Shown here: positions 26,496 to 35,493 of the stretch, piece by piece
Position numbering within the stretch: the first letter of the stretch is position 1
Layout of the letters: each line of letters opens with the position of its first letter
Assembly (NCBI GenBank): GCA_039030335.1
Contig: JBCCEJ010000040.1
Location: 1-51,820, forward strand
Direction of reading: 5' to 3'
DNA length: 51,820 nucleotides
Source: JBCCEJ01 sp039030335
GTDB taxonomy: Bacteria > Pseudomonadota > Gammaproteobacteria > HK1
Made by a program: the position numbers and the translations under genes
The notes under the pieces: generated by a model
What the model was told of the DNA's origin: nothing
Seen by the model: the letters and a program-made list of their open reading frames with translations, nothing else
Database searches by the model: none

Positions 26496-28283
26496 TCAGA
26501 ATGCCTCGGCGTCCAGCGCCATCAGTAGATCCGATCCCGAACGGATGGCCGCGATCAGTGAGGTCGTCTCCGGCAGCAACCGCTGCATGAAGTAGCGGGC
26601 CAGCGTCAGTTTTCTGGCGTAGAAACCCGTGTTGTCGCCTTCCACCTTGTCGAGCGACACGGCCGCCATGCCGGCCCACATGTGCGCCACGCCGGTATGA
26701 CCCATCAGCTTCAGGAAATCCGTTGCGGCGGCGCCGGGCGCCGCAGGGTCACGGGCGGCCTGCTCCAGCAGCCACTCGAAGGCTTCTTCGAGCGCATCGA
26801 TGGCGGCTTCGAGCGGCATGACGAACTCATTCATACGGTCGTCGTCTTTGTGCGCATCCGCAAAGGCGCGCATCTCCGACAGGTAGTCCCGCATGACCTG
26901 ACCGCCATCCATCGCCAGCTTGCGTCCGACGAGGTCCATGGCCTGTACGCCGTTGGTGCCTTCGTATATCTGCGCGATTCGCGCGTCGCGGACGTATTGC
27001 TCCATCCCCCACTCGCGAATGTAACCGTGCCCGCCCAGCACCTGCTGGCACGCGACCGCGGCATCCAGCCCCATATCCGACAGGTAGGCTTTGATAATCG
27101 GCGTCATCAACGCGACCCGCTTATCGGCGGCACCGCGGATTTCCGGGTCCGGGTGTCGGTCGGCTTCGTCGATCTGTAGCGATACGCCGACGTAGAGCGC
27201 CCTGCAGCCTTCAAGATGAGCCCTCGCCGTCATCAACATGCGGCGCACATCCGGGTGCACGATGATCGGGTCAGCCGGCCCGTCCGCGTTCACCGGCCCG
27301 GTGGGAGAGCGGCCTTGAAGCCTGTCTTTCGCGTAAGCCGCAGCACTCTGGTAGGCCGCTTCAGCGATTGCGAGGCCCTGCATGCCGACCCACAGGCGCT
27401 CGTGATTCATCATCGCGAACATCGCCCGCATTCCGCGGTTTTCTTCGCCTACGAGCCATCCCACCGAGTTGTCGAAATTCATGACACACGCCGGCGCGCC
27501 TTTGATGCCCATCTTCTTTTCAATGGAGCCACAGTTCGTGTGGTTGTAGGCCCCCGGATTGCCGTCGGCGTCCGGCAGGAACTTCGGCACGAGGAACAGG
27601 CTCACGCCTTTGATGCCGCTCGGTCCACCCGGAATCTTGGCCAGCACAAGGTGCACGATGTTGTCGGTGATGTCCTGCTCGCCGCCGGTGATGAATATCT
27701 TCTGTCCGGTAATGCGGTAGGTGCCATCGTCCTGCGGTTCTGCCCTCGAGCGCATAAGTCCGAGGTCCGTGCCGCAGTGCGACTCGGTGAGGCACATCGT
27801 ACCGGTCCATTCGCCGCTCACCATCTTGGGCAGGTAGCGGTTCTTCAGGTCGTCACTCGCAAATCCGCGCAGCGCACGGTAGGCGCCGTGCGTCAGCCCC
27901 GGGATGAGCGACAGCGCCATGTTGGCCGAGACGACCATCTCCTCAACCACGAACTTGACCGTCTCAGGCAACCCTTGCCCTCCGAAGGCTGGATCGCAGG
28001 ACAGGGCCGTCCAGCCACCGTCGGTCAGCGCTTTGTAGCCTTCCGCGAAGCCCTCTGGCAGTGTCACTTTGCCGTTGTCGAATCTGGCGCCCGTCTCATC
28101 ACCGTTCTGGTTCGATGGGAACAGCACGTTCTCGCATACCTTGGCGGCCTCGCCCAGCACCGCGTCGGTCAAGTCCTGAGTCGCATCCTCAAAACCCGGG
28201 AGCGCCGCGAAGCGCGAACCCGCATCGTGGAGTTCGTTCAACACAAAGCGCAGATCGTCGACTGGGGCTGAGTAGGTCGCCAT
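26496..28283 (-). CDS. Large acyl-CoA dehydrogenase (DmdC-like, with C-terminal extension)
   Basis: A 595-residue acyl-CoA dehydrogenase, about 200 residues longer than LiuA because of a C-terminal helical domain. It begins MATYSAPVDDLRFVLNEL, typical of the branch that includes 3-methylmercaptopropionyl-CoA dehydrogenase DmdC and other broad fatty-acyl enzymes. Motifs are MCLTESHCGTDLGLM, GQKIFITGGEQD, GGHGYIREWGMEQYVRDARIAQIYEGTNGVQAMDL; the glutamate in IYEGTNG is the predicted catalytic base. DmdC activity is possible given the DmdB-like ligase elsewhere in the window, but most members act on ordinary fatty acyl-CoAs. It would donate electrons to the ETF/ETF-QO encoded next door. Confidence 0.9.
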   Translation of the reverse strand: MATYSAPVDDLRFVLNELHDAGSRFAALPGFEDATQDLTDAVLGEAAKVCENVLFPSNQNGDETGARFDNGKVTLPEGFAEGYKALTDGGWTALSCDPAFGGQGLPETVKFVVEEMVVSANMALSLIPGLTHGAYRALRGFASDDLKNRYLPKMVSGEWTGTMCLTESHCGTDLGLMRSRAEPQDDGTYRITGQKIFITGGEQDITDNIVHLVLAKIPGGPSGIKGVSLFLVPKFLPDADGNPGAYNHTNCGSIEKKMGIKGAPACVMNFDNSVGWLVGEENRGMRAMFAMMNHERLWVGMQGLAIAEAAYQSAAAYAKDRLQGRSPTGPVNADGPADPIIVHPDVRRMLMTARAHLEGCRALYVGVSLQIDEADRHPDPEIRGAADKRVALMTPIIKAYLSDMGLDAAVACQQVLGGHGYIREWGMEQYVRDARIAQIYEGTNGVQAMDLVGRKLAMDGGQVMRDYLSEMRAFADAHKDDDRMNEFVMPLEAAIDALEEAFEWLLEQAARDPAAPGAAATDFLKLMGHTGVAHMWAGMAAVSLDKVEGDNTGFYARKLTLARYFMQRLLPETTSLIAAIRSGSDLLMALDAEAF

Positions 28284-28401
28284 GGCTCTTGATTAACCTC
28301 GATTGTCCGTTGCAGTCATGCCGGATAGCTCCGGCGCGCGACGCCGCAGCGCCGCTCGTTGGGAGCCGACACTGATACTGGTGGTCGGCCCACGCTTGTT
28401 C

Positions 28402-30057
28402 CTACATGTTGGGGTAGTTGGGACCGCCCCCGCCTTCCGGCACCACCCAGTGAATGTTCTGGGTCGGGTCCTTGATGTCGCACGTCTTGCAGTGCACGCA
28501 GTTCTGCGCGTTGATCTGCAGCCGCATGTCACCCTCATCGCCGGCTTCGTCCTCCACGTATTCGTAGACACCGGCGGGACAAAATCGTGCCTCGGGCCCG
28601 GCGTAGCGAGAGAGATTGATACCGACCGGCACTCCGTCGTTCTTGAGGGTCAGGTGGATCGGCTGATTCTCTTCGTGGTTGGTCGCCGAAAACGACACAT
28701 TCGTCAGGCGGTCGAAGCTGACCTCGCCGTCAGGCTTCGGATATTCGATTTTCGGCATCTGGTCGGCCGGCATCAGCGTCTCGTGATCCCGATGCCCATG
28801 GCTGAGCGTCCAGGGCGCGCGGCCGCTGAACAACAGCTGGTCGATACCGGTGTAGATGGTGCCGCCGAACAGGCCGAGTTTGAACGAGGGACGCACGTTG
28901 CGCGCCTCGTGCAGTTCTTCCCAGACCCAGGACTTGCGGAAGTTATCGGCGTACGCCTGTAGCTCCTTGCCGCCGGGGTCACCTGCCGCGATAGCGTCAA
29001 ACGCCGCTTCGGCCGCCAGCATGCCGGACTTCATCGCCGTGTGTGAGCCCTTGATTTTCGGCATATTGAGCGTGCCGGCCTCGCAGCCGATCAGCACCCC
29101 GCCGGGGAACGTCAGCTTGGGCAGCGACTGGAGCCCGCCTTCATTGATCGCGCGTGCGCCGTAGGCGACGCGGCGTCCGCCTTCGAAGAACGGACGAATG
29201 GTCGGATGCATCTTGAAACGCTGGAACTCTTCGTAGGGCGACAGGTGCGGATTGCGGTAGTCGAGCCCGACCACGAACCCGACGGAGACCTGATTGTTTT
29301 CCAGGTGATACAGAAACGAGCCGCCGTAGGTGTCGCGGGTCAGCGGCCAGCCCGCCGAATGAACGATCAGGCCATCCTGGTGTTTCTCGGGATCGATATC
29401 CCAGAGCTCTTTGATACCGATTCCGTAGGTTTGGGCCTCACACTCGGCGCGCAGGTTGAATCGTTCCATCAACTCCTTGCCAAGATGCCCGCGACAGCCT
29501 TCTGCAAAGAACGTGTACTTCGCGTGCAGTTCCATGCCGGGGGTGTACATATCGGTTTGCGAGCCGTCGCGGCCGATCCCCATGTCGCCGGTGGCGACCC
29601 CCTTCACCGAGCCGTCTTCGTGGTAGAGCACTTCCGAGGCAGCGAAGCCCGGAAAGATATCGACGCCAATCGCTTCCGCCTGCTCCCCGAGCCAGCGGCA
29701 GACATTGCCAAGACTAACGATGTAGTTGCCCTTATTGTGCATCGGCGGCGGCAACATGAAATGCGGTACCGACAGGCTCTTCGTCTCGGTCAGAAAATAA
29801 AACCGCTCCTCTCCGACCGGAGTGTTGAGCGGTGCGCCCAGGTCAGCCCAATCGGGATGCAGTTCGTTGAAAGCGCGCGGCTCCAGTACCGCGCCCGAGA
29901 GAATATGGGCGCCCACCTCGGAACCTTTCTCGACCACGCACACCGTGATTTCGAGATCGTGCTCGCTGGCAAGCTGGCGCAGTCGGGTCGCAGCAGCCAG
30001 ACCAGATGGCCCGGCGCCCACGATCACGACGTCGAATTCCATGGACTCGCGTTCCAC
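28402..30057 (-). CDS. etfD: Electron transfer flavoprotein-ubiquinone oxidoreductase
   Basis: A 551-residue ETF dehydrogenase that passes electrons from ETF to ubiquinone at the inner membrane. The N-terminal FAD fold reads DVVIVGAGPSGLAAATRL, followed by EKGSEVGAHILSGAVLEPRAF. The ubiquinone/membrane-contact segment is in the middle. The C-terminal 4Fe-4S motif is CPAGVYEY...NCVHCKTCDIKDPTQNI with four ligating cysteines, and the protein ends in the family-typical PEGGGGPNYPNM. A GTG start behind GAGG is used; an in-frame ATG at 30042 is an alternative. It is divergent from etfBA, and a LiuR-type box lies in the shared 359-bp region. Confidence 0.96.
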   Translation of the reverse strand: MERESMEFDVVIVGAGPSGLAAATRLRQLASEHDLEITVCVVEKGSEVGAHILSGAVLEPRAFNELHPDWADLGAPLNTPVGEERFYFLTETKSLSVPHFMLPPPMHNKGNYIVSLGNVCRWLGEQAEAIGVDIFPGFAASEVLYHEDGSVKGVATGDMGIGRDGSQTDMYTPGMELHAKYTFFAEGCRGHLGKELMERFNLRAECEAQTYGIGIKELWDIDPEKHQDGLIVHSAGWPLTRDTYGGSFLYHLENNQVSVGFVVGLDYRNPHLSPYEEFQRFKMHPTIRPFFEGGRRVAYGARAINEGGLQSLPKLTFPGGVLIGCEAGTLNMPKIKGSHTAMKSGMLAAEAAFDAIAAGDPGGKELQAYADNFRKSWVWEELHEARNVRPSFKLGLFGGTIYTGIDQLLFSGRAPWTLSHGHRDHETLMPADQMPKIEYPKPDGEVSFDRLTNVSFSATNHEENQPIHLTLKNDGVPVGINLSRYAGPEARFCPAGVYEYVEDEAGDEGDMRLQINAQNCVHCKTCDIKDPTQNIHWVVPEGGGGPNYPNM

Positions 30058-30206
30058 TCGTCACCTCTGTTACTTGATTCGAAAACGGCCGCGCCACCGC
30101 CGGGAGGATAACTGCCGGAGCGGCTTGCGCCCGCGCCTGGCCGATCGGTGGAGCGCAAGACCCAATCGATCGGGTGCGGCAGCGGCGCGACGCCGTCAGT
30201 ATCAAG

Positions 30207-30234
30207 TTGACGTTTACGTAAACGGCAGTATAAG
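30207..30234 (+). promoter_or_regulatory. etfBA promoter with LiuR-type operator
   Basis: TTGACG (30207-30212), a 16-base spacer and TATAAG (30229-30234) form a good promoter aimed at etfB. The spacer and -35 contain ACGTTTACGTAAACGG (30210-30225), which differs by one base from the perfect 16-bp palindrome at icmF and liuA. The rest of the 30058-30416 gap shows no gene; the site might also affect etfD transcription. Confidence 0.75.
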
Positions 30235-30416
30235 TTGGCGGCCTTTGGCGGCAATTCGCCTGTTGCGACGCACATTATCGCGCATTCGCCCACGCAATTG
30301 CGCGGTTCCAGGCTGCGGCATACGCTTGCGGGCTTCGCGGCGTGCGCACTACCGGCCAGCCTCAGGCCTCGGCGCCACGCCCAGACCCTTCTTCCTTCCA
30401 CTGAGATCGAGTCGAC

Positions 30417-31166
30417 ATGAAAGTACTGGTCACGGTCAAACGGGTGGTTGACTACAACGTCAAGATCCGCATCAAGTCTGACAACACCGGCGTCGAGACG
30501 GCCAACGTCAAGATGTCCATGAATCCCTTCGACGAAATAGCTGTCGAAGAGGCGCTGCGTCTGCGCGAGGCAGGCACCGCCTCTGAAGTCGTCGTCTGCT
30601 CCATTGGTCCGCAGCAGTCCCAGGAGACTATCCGAACTGCCCTTGCGATGGGCGCCGACCGTGGCGTGCACGTGAAAACCGACGACGACGTACAGCCGCT
30701 GGCGCTCGCCAAGCTGCTGAAGGCCGTGGTCGAACGCGAGGAACCCGGCATCGTGGTGCTTGGCAAACAGGCCATCGACATGGACAACGGTCAGACCGGT
30801 CAGATGCTGGCCGCGCTGCTCGGATGGTCGCAGGGCACCTTCGCATCGAAGATCGAGATCGACGGCAGTTCGATGAGTTGCACCCGCGAGGTCGACGCCG
30901 GGCTCGAAACGGTGAAGTTGAAAATGCCGGCCGTCGTCACGGCTGACCTTCGCTTGAACGAGCCGCGCTACGCGTCACTGCCGAACATTATGAAAGCCAA
31001 GAAGAAGCCGATCGACGCGATGACGCCGGACGATCTGGGCGTCGACACGGCGCCGCGCCTCGAGATCCTCAAAGTCACCGAACCGCCGACGCGCGAAGCC
31101 GGTGTGATGGTCGAGAACGCTGAGGAACTGGTTTCCAAACTCAAGAATGAAGCGAAGGTGATTTGA
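30417..31166 (+). CDS. etfB: Electron transfer flavoprotein beta subunit
   Basis: A 249-residue EtfB, starting MKVLVTVKRVVDYNVKIRIKSD. It shows the family signature MNPFDEIAVEEALRLREAG and the AMP-binding/recognition-loop region VLGKQAIDMDNGQTGQMLAALLGW, and ends with the conserved C-terminal segment. With EtfA it carries electrons from the acyl-CoA dehydrogenases of this window to ETF-QO. The etfA ATG begins 2 bases after the etfB stop. Expression is predicted to follow leucine/acyl-CoA availability through the LiuR-type box 190 bp upstream. Confidence 0.97.
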   Translation: MKVLVTVKRVVDYNVKIRIKSDNTGVETANVKMSMNPFDEIAVEEALRLREAGTASEVVVCSIGPQQSQETIRTALAMGADRGVHVKTDDDVQPLALAKLLKAVVEREEPGIVVLGKQAIDMDNGQTGQMLAALLGWSQGTFASKIEIDGSSMSCTREVDAGLETVKLKMPAVVTADLRLNEPRYASLPNIMKAKKKPIDAMTPDDLGVDTAPRLEILKVTEPPTREAGVMVENAEELVSKLKNEAKVI

Positions 31167-31168
31167 CC

Positions 31169-32110
31169 ATGGGTGTACTCGTACTCGCAGAACACGAAGA
31201 CGGCGCCCTCGTCGGTGCCACGCTATCCACTGTTGCGGCCGCGCAGGCGATCGGGGGCGACATCGACGTGCTCGTCGCCGGTAAAGACTGCGGCGGCGTT
31301 GCCGACGCGGCGGCCAAGATCCCGGGTGTCAGCAAGGTGCTGACCGTGGACGACGACGCCTACGCCCACCCGATCGCCGAGTCGATGGCCGACCTCGTCG
31401 TCGCCATGGCTGGCAGTTACAGCCACGTCATGACCAATCACACGACCGTCGGGCGCAATATCCTGCCCCGCGCCGCAGCGTTGCTCGACGTGGCACCGAT
31501 CGCGGACATCCAGGGCGTAATCGACGGCGACACCTTCGAGCGCCCAATCTACGCCGGCAATGCGATCGCGACCGTCAAGTCGTCGGACGCTACCAAGCTC
31601 ATCACCGTGCGAGCTACCGCCTTCGAAGCCGTTGCGGCAGAAGGCGGCTCGGCCGGAGTCGAATCGGCCTCGGCCGCGGCCGGCACCGATCTTTCCGAAT
31701 TCGTCAGCCAGGAACTCAGCCAGTCAGAGCGCCCGGAGTTGACGTCGGCGCGCGTTGTCGTATCCGGCGGGCGCGGCATGGGCAGCGGCGAGAACTTCTC
31801 GATCCTGGAACCGGTCGCCGACAAGCTGAACGCCGCTATCGGGGCCTCACGCGCCGCGGTCGACGCCGGCTTCGTCCCGAACGAGTACCAGGTTGGTCAG
31901 ACCGGTAAGGTGGTGGCCCCGGATCTCTACGTGGCGGTCGGCATCTCCGGCGCGATTCAGCACCTTGCTGGCATGAAAGACAGCAAGGTCATCGTTGCCG
32001 TGAACAAGGACGAGGAGGCCCCGATCTTCCAGGTAGCCGACTTCGGCCTCGTCGCCGATCTGTTCCAGGCGGTCCCGGAAATCGATTCGGAACTTGGCAA
32101 ACAGATGTAG
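31169..32110 (+). CDS. etfA: Electron transfer flavoprotein alpha subunit
   Basis: A 313-residue EtfA. The N-terminal half holds the ETF fold (MGVLVLAEHEDG), and the C-terminal FAD-binding domain shows SGGRGMGSGENF, VDAGFVPNEYQVGQTGKVVAPDLYVAVGISGAIQHLAGMKDSKVIVAVNKDEEAPIFQVADFGLVADLF. An in-frame TTG at 31163 would add two residues, but the ATG behind GAAGGTG is preferred. It forms a two-gene operon with etfB and is followed by a good intrinsic terminator at 32151. Confidence 0.97.
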   Translation: MGVLVLAEHEDGALVGATLSTVAAAQAIGGDIDVLVAGKDCGGVADAAAKIPGVSKVLTVDDDAYAHPIAESMADLVVAMAGSYSHVMTNHTTVGRNILPRAAALLDVAPIADIQGVIDGDTFERPIYAGNAIATVKSSDATKLITVRATAFEAVAAEGGSAGVESASAAAGTDLSEFVSQELSQSERPELTSARVVVSGGRGMGSGENFSILEPVADKLNAAIGASRAAVDAGFVPNEYQVGQTGKVVAPDLYVAVGISGAIQHLAGMKDSKVIVAVNKDEEAPIFQVADFGLVADLFQAVPEIDSELGKQM

Positions 32111-32150
32111 GGCGGTGCGGGCCGATCGCCCGGAATACGCTGTCTCCCGG

Positions 32151-32175
32151 AAGGCCCGCGTCGCGGGCCTTTCTC
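32151..32175 (+). terminator. Rho-independent terminator of etfBA
   Basis: AAGGCCCGCG (32151-32160), one T, then CGCGGGCCTT (32162-32171) form a near-perfect GC-rich stem followed by TCTCATT. It is 40 bases after the etfA stop. The 32111-32246 gap holds no gene. Confidence 0.72.
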
Positions 32176-32246
32176 ATTGTGGCGCGCGCGCCAGACCACC
32201 GCTCCATTCCCACGGGATGCTGCGCAGGGGTAGCCGCCCGGCCGTC

Positions 32247-33158
32247 TCAGGGCGACGCCAGCGCCGCCCGCACGGCGTCGGCGCGCGGGATGGGACCAAC
32301 CGCCCCAAACCCTGTAGTGCTGAGCGCCGCCGCCACGTTTGCGTAGCGGGCAGCTTCTCTGAGCGCATCACCGTCGGCTAGCCGGGCCAGCAGCGCGCCA
32401 TCGAAAACATCACCGGCGGCGGTCGCGTCAACGCAGTTCACGCGATGCGCCGGAAGACGCTCGCGCTCTTCTGAAGAGGCGATCCAAACGCCGTCGGCGC
32501 CCATCGTCAATGCAACGATCCGTACCCCGGCCTCGAGGAAAAGGTCCAGTATCGCCTGCGGCTCGTCGAGCCCTGTCAACGCTCTCGCGTCATCCAGCCC
32601 GGGCAGCGCGATATCGACATTCTCAAGCGTCGCCATAACAACGGCGCGAGCGCGCGCCAACGGCCACAGATTGAGTCGCAAGTTGGTGTCGTAGGCCACC
32701 GTCACGCCGGCTTCGCGCGCTACCGCCAGCGCTTCAAAACAGGTATCGCAGGCACTGTCGCTGATCGCCTGCGAAATGGCCGAGAACTGCAGGTATCGGC
32801 AACGGCGCAAGAGTTCGCGCGGCAGCCGCGTCGGCGTCATGAGGCTGGCGGCCGAACCGGCACGCCGATAGGTAAAGCGGTGGCCATCGGCATCGTGGCT
32901 GATGAAGTAGATGCCGGTCGGCGCGCTCGGTTCCTGTCTGACCGTGCTGACGTCTATCCCTTCTTTGCGCCACAGGGTCAGCAACTCTTCACCGAAGGTA
33001 TCTACGCCCACCTGGGTAAAGTAGCCGGCACAAGCGCCTTGGCGGCTTGCGGCAACCGCGCAGTTCGACGTATCACCGCCATACCCCCGGAGATAACGAT
33101 CACCATCGGTCTGGTTGAATTCAACCAGCGCTTCTCCGAGACACAGGACGTCGAGCAC
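32247..33158 (-). CDS. PfkB-family sugar kinase, 2-keto-3-deoxygluconate kinase-like
   Basis: A 303-residue ribokinase-fold kinase. The N-terminus MLDVLCLGEALVEFNQ with GYGGDTSNCAVAASRQGACAGYFTQVG resembles KdgK, which phosphorylates 2-keto-3-deoxygluconate in acid-sugar and Entner-Doudoroff branches. The C-terminal signature is DATAAGDVFDGALLARL, in which Ala replaces the usual Gly in the D-T-x-G-A-G-D anion hole; the catalytic Asp is retained. It lies alone, convergent with etfBA. The enolase-superfamily enzyme at 46.9 kb could act in the same sugar-acid pathway, but the genes are not linked. Other sugars are possible substrates. Confidence 0.85.
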   Translation of the reverse strand: MLDVLCLGEALVEFNQTDGDRYLRGYGGDTSNCAVAASRQGACAGYFTQVGVDTFGEELLTLWRKEGIDVSTVRQEPSAPTGIYFISHDADGHRFTYRRAGSAASLMTPTRLPRELLRRCRYLQFSAISQAISDSACDTCFEALAVAREAGVTVAYDTNLRLNLWPLARARAVVMATLENVDIALPGLDDARALTGLDEPQAILDLFLEAGVRIVALTMGADGVWIASSEERERLPAHRVNCVDATAAGDVFDGALLARLADGDALREAARYANVAAALSTTGFGAVGPIPRADAVRAALASP

Positions 33159-33229
33159 TGCGCGAGTCAGCGGTTACGCATCACATACCGGCCGGCAGCA
33201 CGCCGCACCGGCACTCACTGCAGGCCGGC

Positions 33230-33496
33230 TCAGAAATCATGCATCTGGGCGCACTGAATACCATGCTCTTCGAGCATTACGGGAATTCCGTCATCAACAC
33301 GGTAGATGGTGGTTTCGTTCTCGGTGATCAGCGCTTCGTCTAGAGCTTCGGTGACAGCGCTGCCATCGACGTAGCGTACTTCGCCCGCGTCGACTCTGCG
33401 ATTAAGGTCTTCGAGCTTGTCGCCGCCCAGCATCTTCACCGGGATCTTGGTGACCGGGCAGCACAGAATTTCGAGCAGGCTCTTGTCAACGCTCAT
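33230..33496 (-). CDS. Trm112/UPF0434-like small protein
   Basis: An 88-residue protein of the Trm112p-like family. It begins MSVDKSLLEILCCPVTKIPV, the typical LLEIL-x-CPVTK start with a zinc-ribbon-like cysteine pair, and continues LNRRVDAGEVRYVDGSAVTEALDEALITENETTIYRVDDGIPVML, ending the fold with the family's IPVML motif. Bacterial members are mostly uncharacterised; the eukaryotic and archaeal homologues activate methyltransferases. No methyltransferase is adjacent. Confidence 0.88.
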   Translation of the reverse strand: MSVDKSLLEILCCPVTKIPVKMLGGDKLEDLNRRVDAGEVRYVDGSAVTEALDEALITENETTIYRVDDGIPVMLEEHGIQCAQMHDF

Positions 33497-33701
33497 GGCT
33501 CCACCTCATTGTCGGACCAGGTGGTCAGTTGAGACCGCGGGCCGGAAGAGTTGGGATCGTACGTGTAGGGCCAGCCGGATGTAAGAGCATCCGCCTGGCG
33601 CGCCGGCCGAAACACAGAGAGTGCAGCCGAAGACCGGTCTGCACCCTCTGCAAGCCCGTCAGCGAGCGGCTCCGACACGGCGGACCCGCTCCTGATGCCG
33701 G

Positions 33702-35372
33702 CTAGAACAGGCCTTCGACCTGGCCACCTTCGTTCAAACGTATGCTGTTTGCGGCAGGCACCCGGGGCAGGCCTGGCATCGTCATGATCTCGCCGCAAAT
33801 GGCGACGACAAAACCGGCTCCGGCGCTCAAACGGGCCTCGCGCACGGGCAGCGTGAACCCACTCGGCGCGCCGACCGCAGAGGCGTCCGTCGAGAAGCTG
33901 TACTGCGTTTTCGCCATACAAACCGGCAAATCGCCGTAGCCCTGCTCTTCGAACTGCTTGAGCTGCGTTTCCGCCCGCTTGTCCAGCACGATATCATCCG
34001 CCCGGTAGATTTCGCGGGCGACGGTGCGCGCCTTGTCCGCGAGCGACAGGCTCGTGTCGTAGATGGGTGCGTAGTTGGATTTACCGCTGTCGGCGAGTTC
34101 GACGACTTTGTTGGCCAAAGCCTCCGTGCCGGCGCCGCCGTCAGCCCAGTGCGTGCACTCGCAAACCTCAGCTCCGAAACCGGCGCAAAACTCACGAATC
34201 GCATCCATTTCGGCGTCGGTATCGGCCGAGAAGCGGTTGATCGCGACCACCGCGGGTACACCGAACTTACCGACGTTCTCAAGGTGACGGCCGAGGTTGA
34301 CCAGACCGGACTTGAGCGCCTCGACATTCTCGGCGTTGAGATCGCCTTTCGCCACACCGCCGTGCATCTTGAGCGCGCGGGCGGTTGCAACCACCACCGC
34401 GGCGGCCGGATCGAGCCCGGCTTTGCGGCACTTGATATCGAAGAATTTTTCAGCGCCAAGGTCGGCGCCGAAGCCGGCTTCCGTGACCACGTAGTCGGCC
34501 ATTTTAAGGCCGGCCCGGGTCGCCATGACAGAGTTGCAACCGTGCGCGATGTTCGCGAAGGGTCCGCCGTGGACGATAGCCGGGTTGTTCTCAAGAGTCT
34601 GCACCAGGTTCGGCATCATCGCGTCACGCAGCAGCGCGGTCATCGCGCCGTGGCCTTGCACGTCGCTCGCCAGTACCGGCTTGCGATCACGCGTGTAGCC
34701 GATAATGACGCGGCCCAGCCGCTCTTCGAGATCGTCGAGATCGTTGGCCAGGCAGAAGATCGCCATGACCTCCGATGCGACGGTAATGTCGAATCCGCCC
34801 TGACGAGGCGTGCCGTTCCCGACTCCACCGAGTCCTAACACGATGTCCCGAAGCGCGCGATCGTTCATGTCGACTACCCGGCGCCAGGATACGCGGCGAG
34901 GGTCGATCACGGGGTCGTGCTGCCAGTGGATGTGATTGTCCACCAGTGCCGAAAGCAGGTTGTGGGCGGCGCCGATGGCGTGGAAGTCTCCCGTGAAGTG
35001 CAGGTTGATGTCTTCCATCGGTACCACCTGGGCGTAGCCGCCGCCGGCCGCGCCACCCTTCATCCCGAAGCACGGTCCGAGGCTCGGTTCACGCAGGCAG
35101 ATGGCGGTGCGCTTACCGATACGATTCAACCCATCGCCCAGCCCAACGCTCGTGGTGGTTTTACCCTCGCCCGCCGGCGTCGGCGTAATCGCGGTTACCA
35201 GGATCAGCTTTCCGTCCGACTGGCTGTTCAGTGACTTCAGGTAGTCGAACCCGATCTTCGCCTTGTAGTGACCGTATGGATGGAGCGCATCGGTCGGGAT
35301 GTCCAGGCGTGCGCCGACCTCGGCGATCGGCTTCATGGTCGCGGCGCGTGCAATCTCGATATCTGATGCCAT
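33702..35372 (-). CDS. fhs: Formate-tetrahydrofolate ligase
   Basis: A 556-residue ATP-dependent ligase making 10-formyl-THF from formate. The start is set at MASDIEIARAATMKPI behind a strong GGAGGAG; a 14-residue upstream extension lacks conservation. The ATP-binding loop is TPTPAGEGKTTTSVGLGDGL, followed by REPSLGPCFGMKGGAAGGGYAQVVPMEDINLHFTGDFHAI, the most conserved stretch of the family. The length matches the usual 555-560. It links formate or demethylation-derived C1 units to folate metabolism. A nested TTGGT..TGGTATACCA..ACCAA palindrome 100 bp upstream suggests control by a GntR/FCD-type regulator, not present in the window. Confidence 0.97.
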   Translation of the reverse strand: MASDIEIARAATMKPIAEVGARLDIPTDALHPYGHYKAKIGFDYLKSLNSQSDGKLILVTAITPTPAGEGKTTTSVGLGDGLNRIGKRTAICLREPSLGPCFGMKGGAAGGGYAQVVPMEDINLHFTGDFHAIGAAHNLLSALVDNHIHWQHDPVIDPRRVSWRRVVDMNDRALRDIVLGLGGVGNGTPRQGGFDITVASEVMAIFCLANDLDDLEERLGRVIIGYTRDRKPVLASDVQGHGAMTALLRDAMMPNLVQTLENNPAIVHGGPFANIAHGCNSVMATRAGLKMADYVVTEAGFGADLGAEKFFDIKCRKAGLDPAAAVVVATARALKMHGGVAKGDLNAENVEALKSGLVNLGRHLENVGKFGVPAVVAINRFSADTDAEMDAIREFCAGFGAEVCECTHWADGGAGTEALANKVVELADSGKSNYAPIYDTSLSLADKARTVAREIYRADDIVLDKRAETQLKQFEEQGYGDLPVCMAKTQYSFSTDASAVGAPSGFTLPVREARLSAGAGFVVAICGEIMTMPGLPRVPAANSIRLNEGGQVEGLF

Positions 35373-35469
35373 CAGAAACTCCTCCTGGGTGCGTGGCGGC
35401 AGAAACAGGACCACCTGGCAGCTGTCGCGCAGCCGCTCTCAACAGTGATCGTCGGGAGTATGGTCGAAT

Positions 35470-35493
35470 TTGGTATTTGGTATACCAGACCAA
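35470..35493 (-). promoter_or_regulatory. Candidate GntR-type operator upstream of fhs
   Basis: A perfect TGGTATACCA palindrome (35478-35487) is nested inside outer arms TTGGT (35470-35474) and ACCAA (35489-35493). TGGTATACCA-like sites are typical for FCD-type GntR regulators. It lies about 100 bp upstream of fhs. The 35373-35704 gap has no gene; it also holds a 12-bp palindrome TCGCGTACGCGA (35604-35615). Confidence 0.5.
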
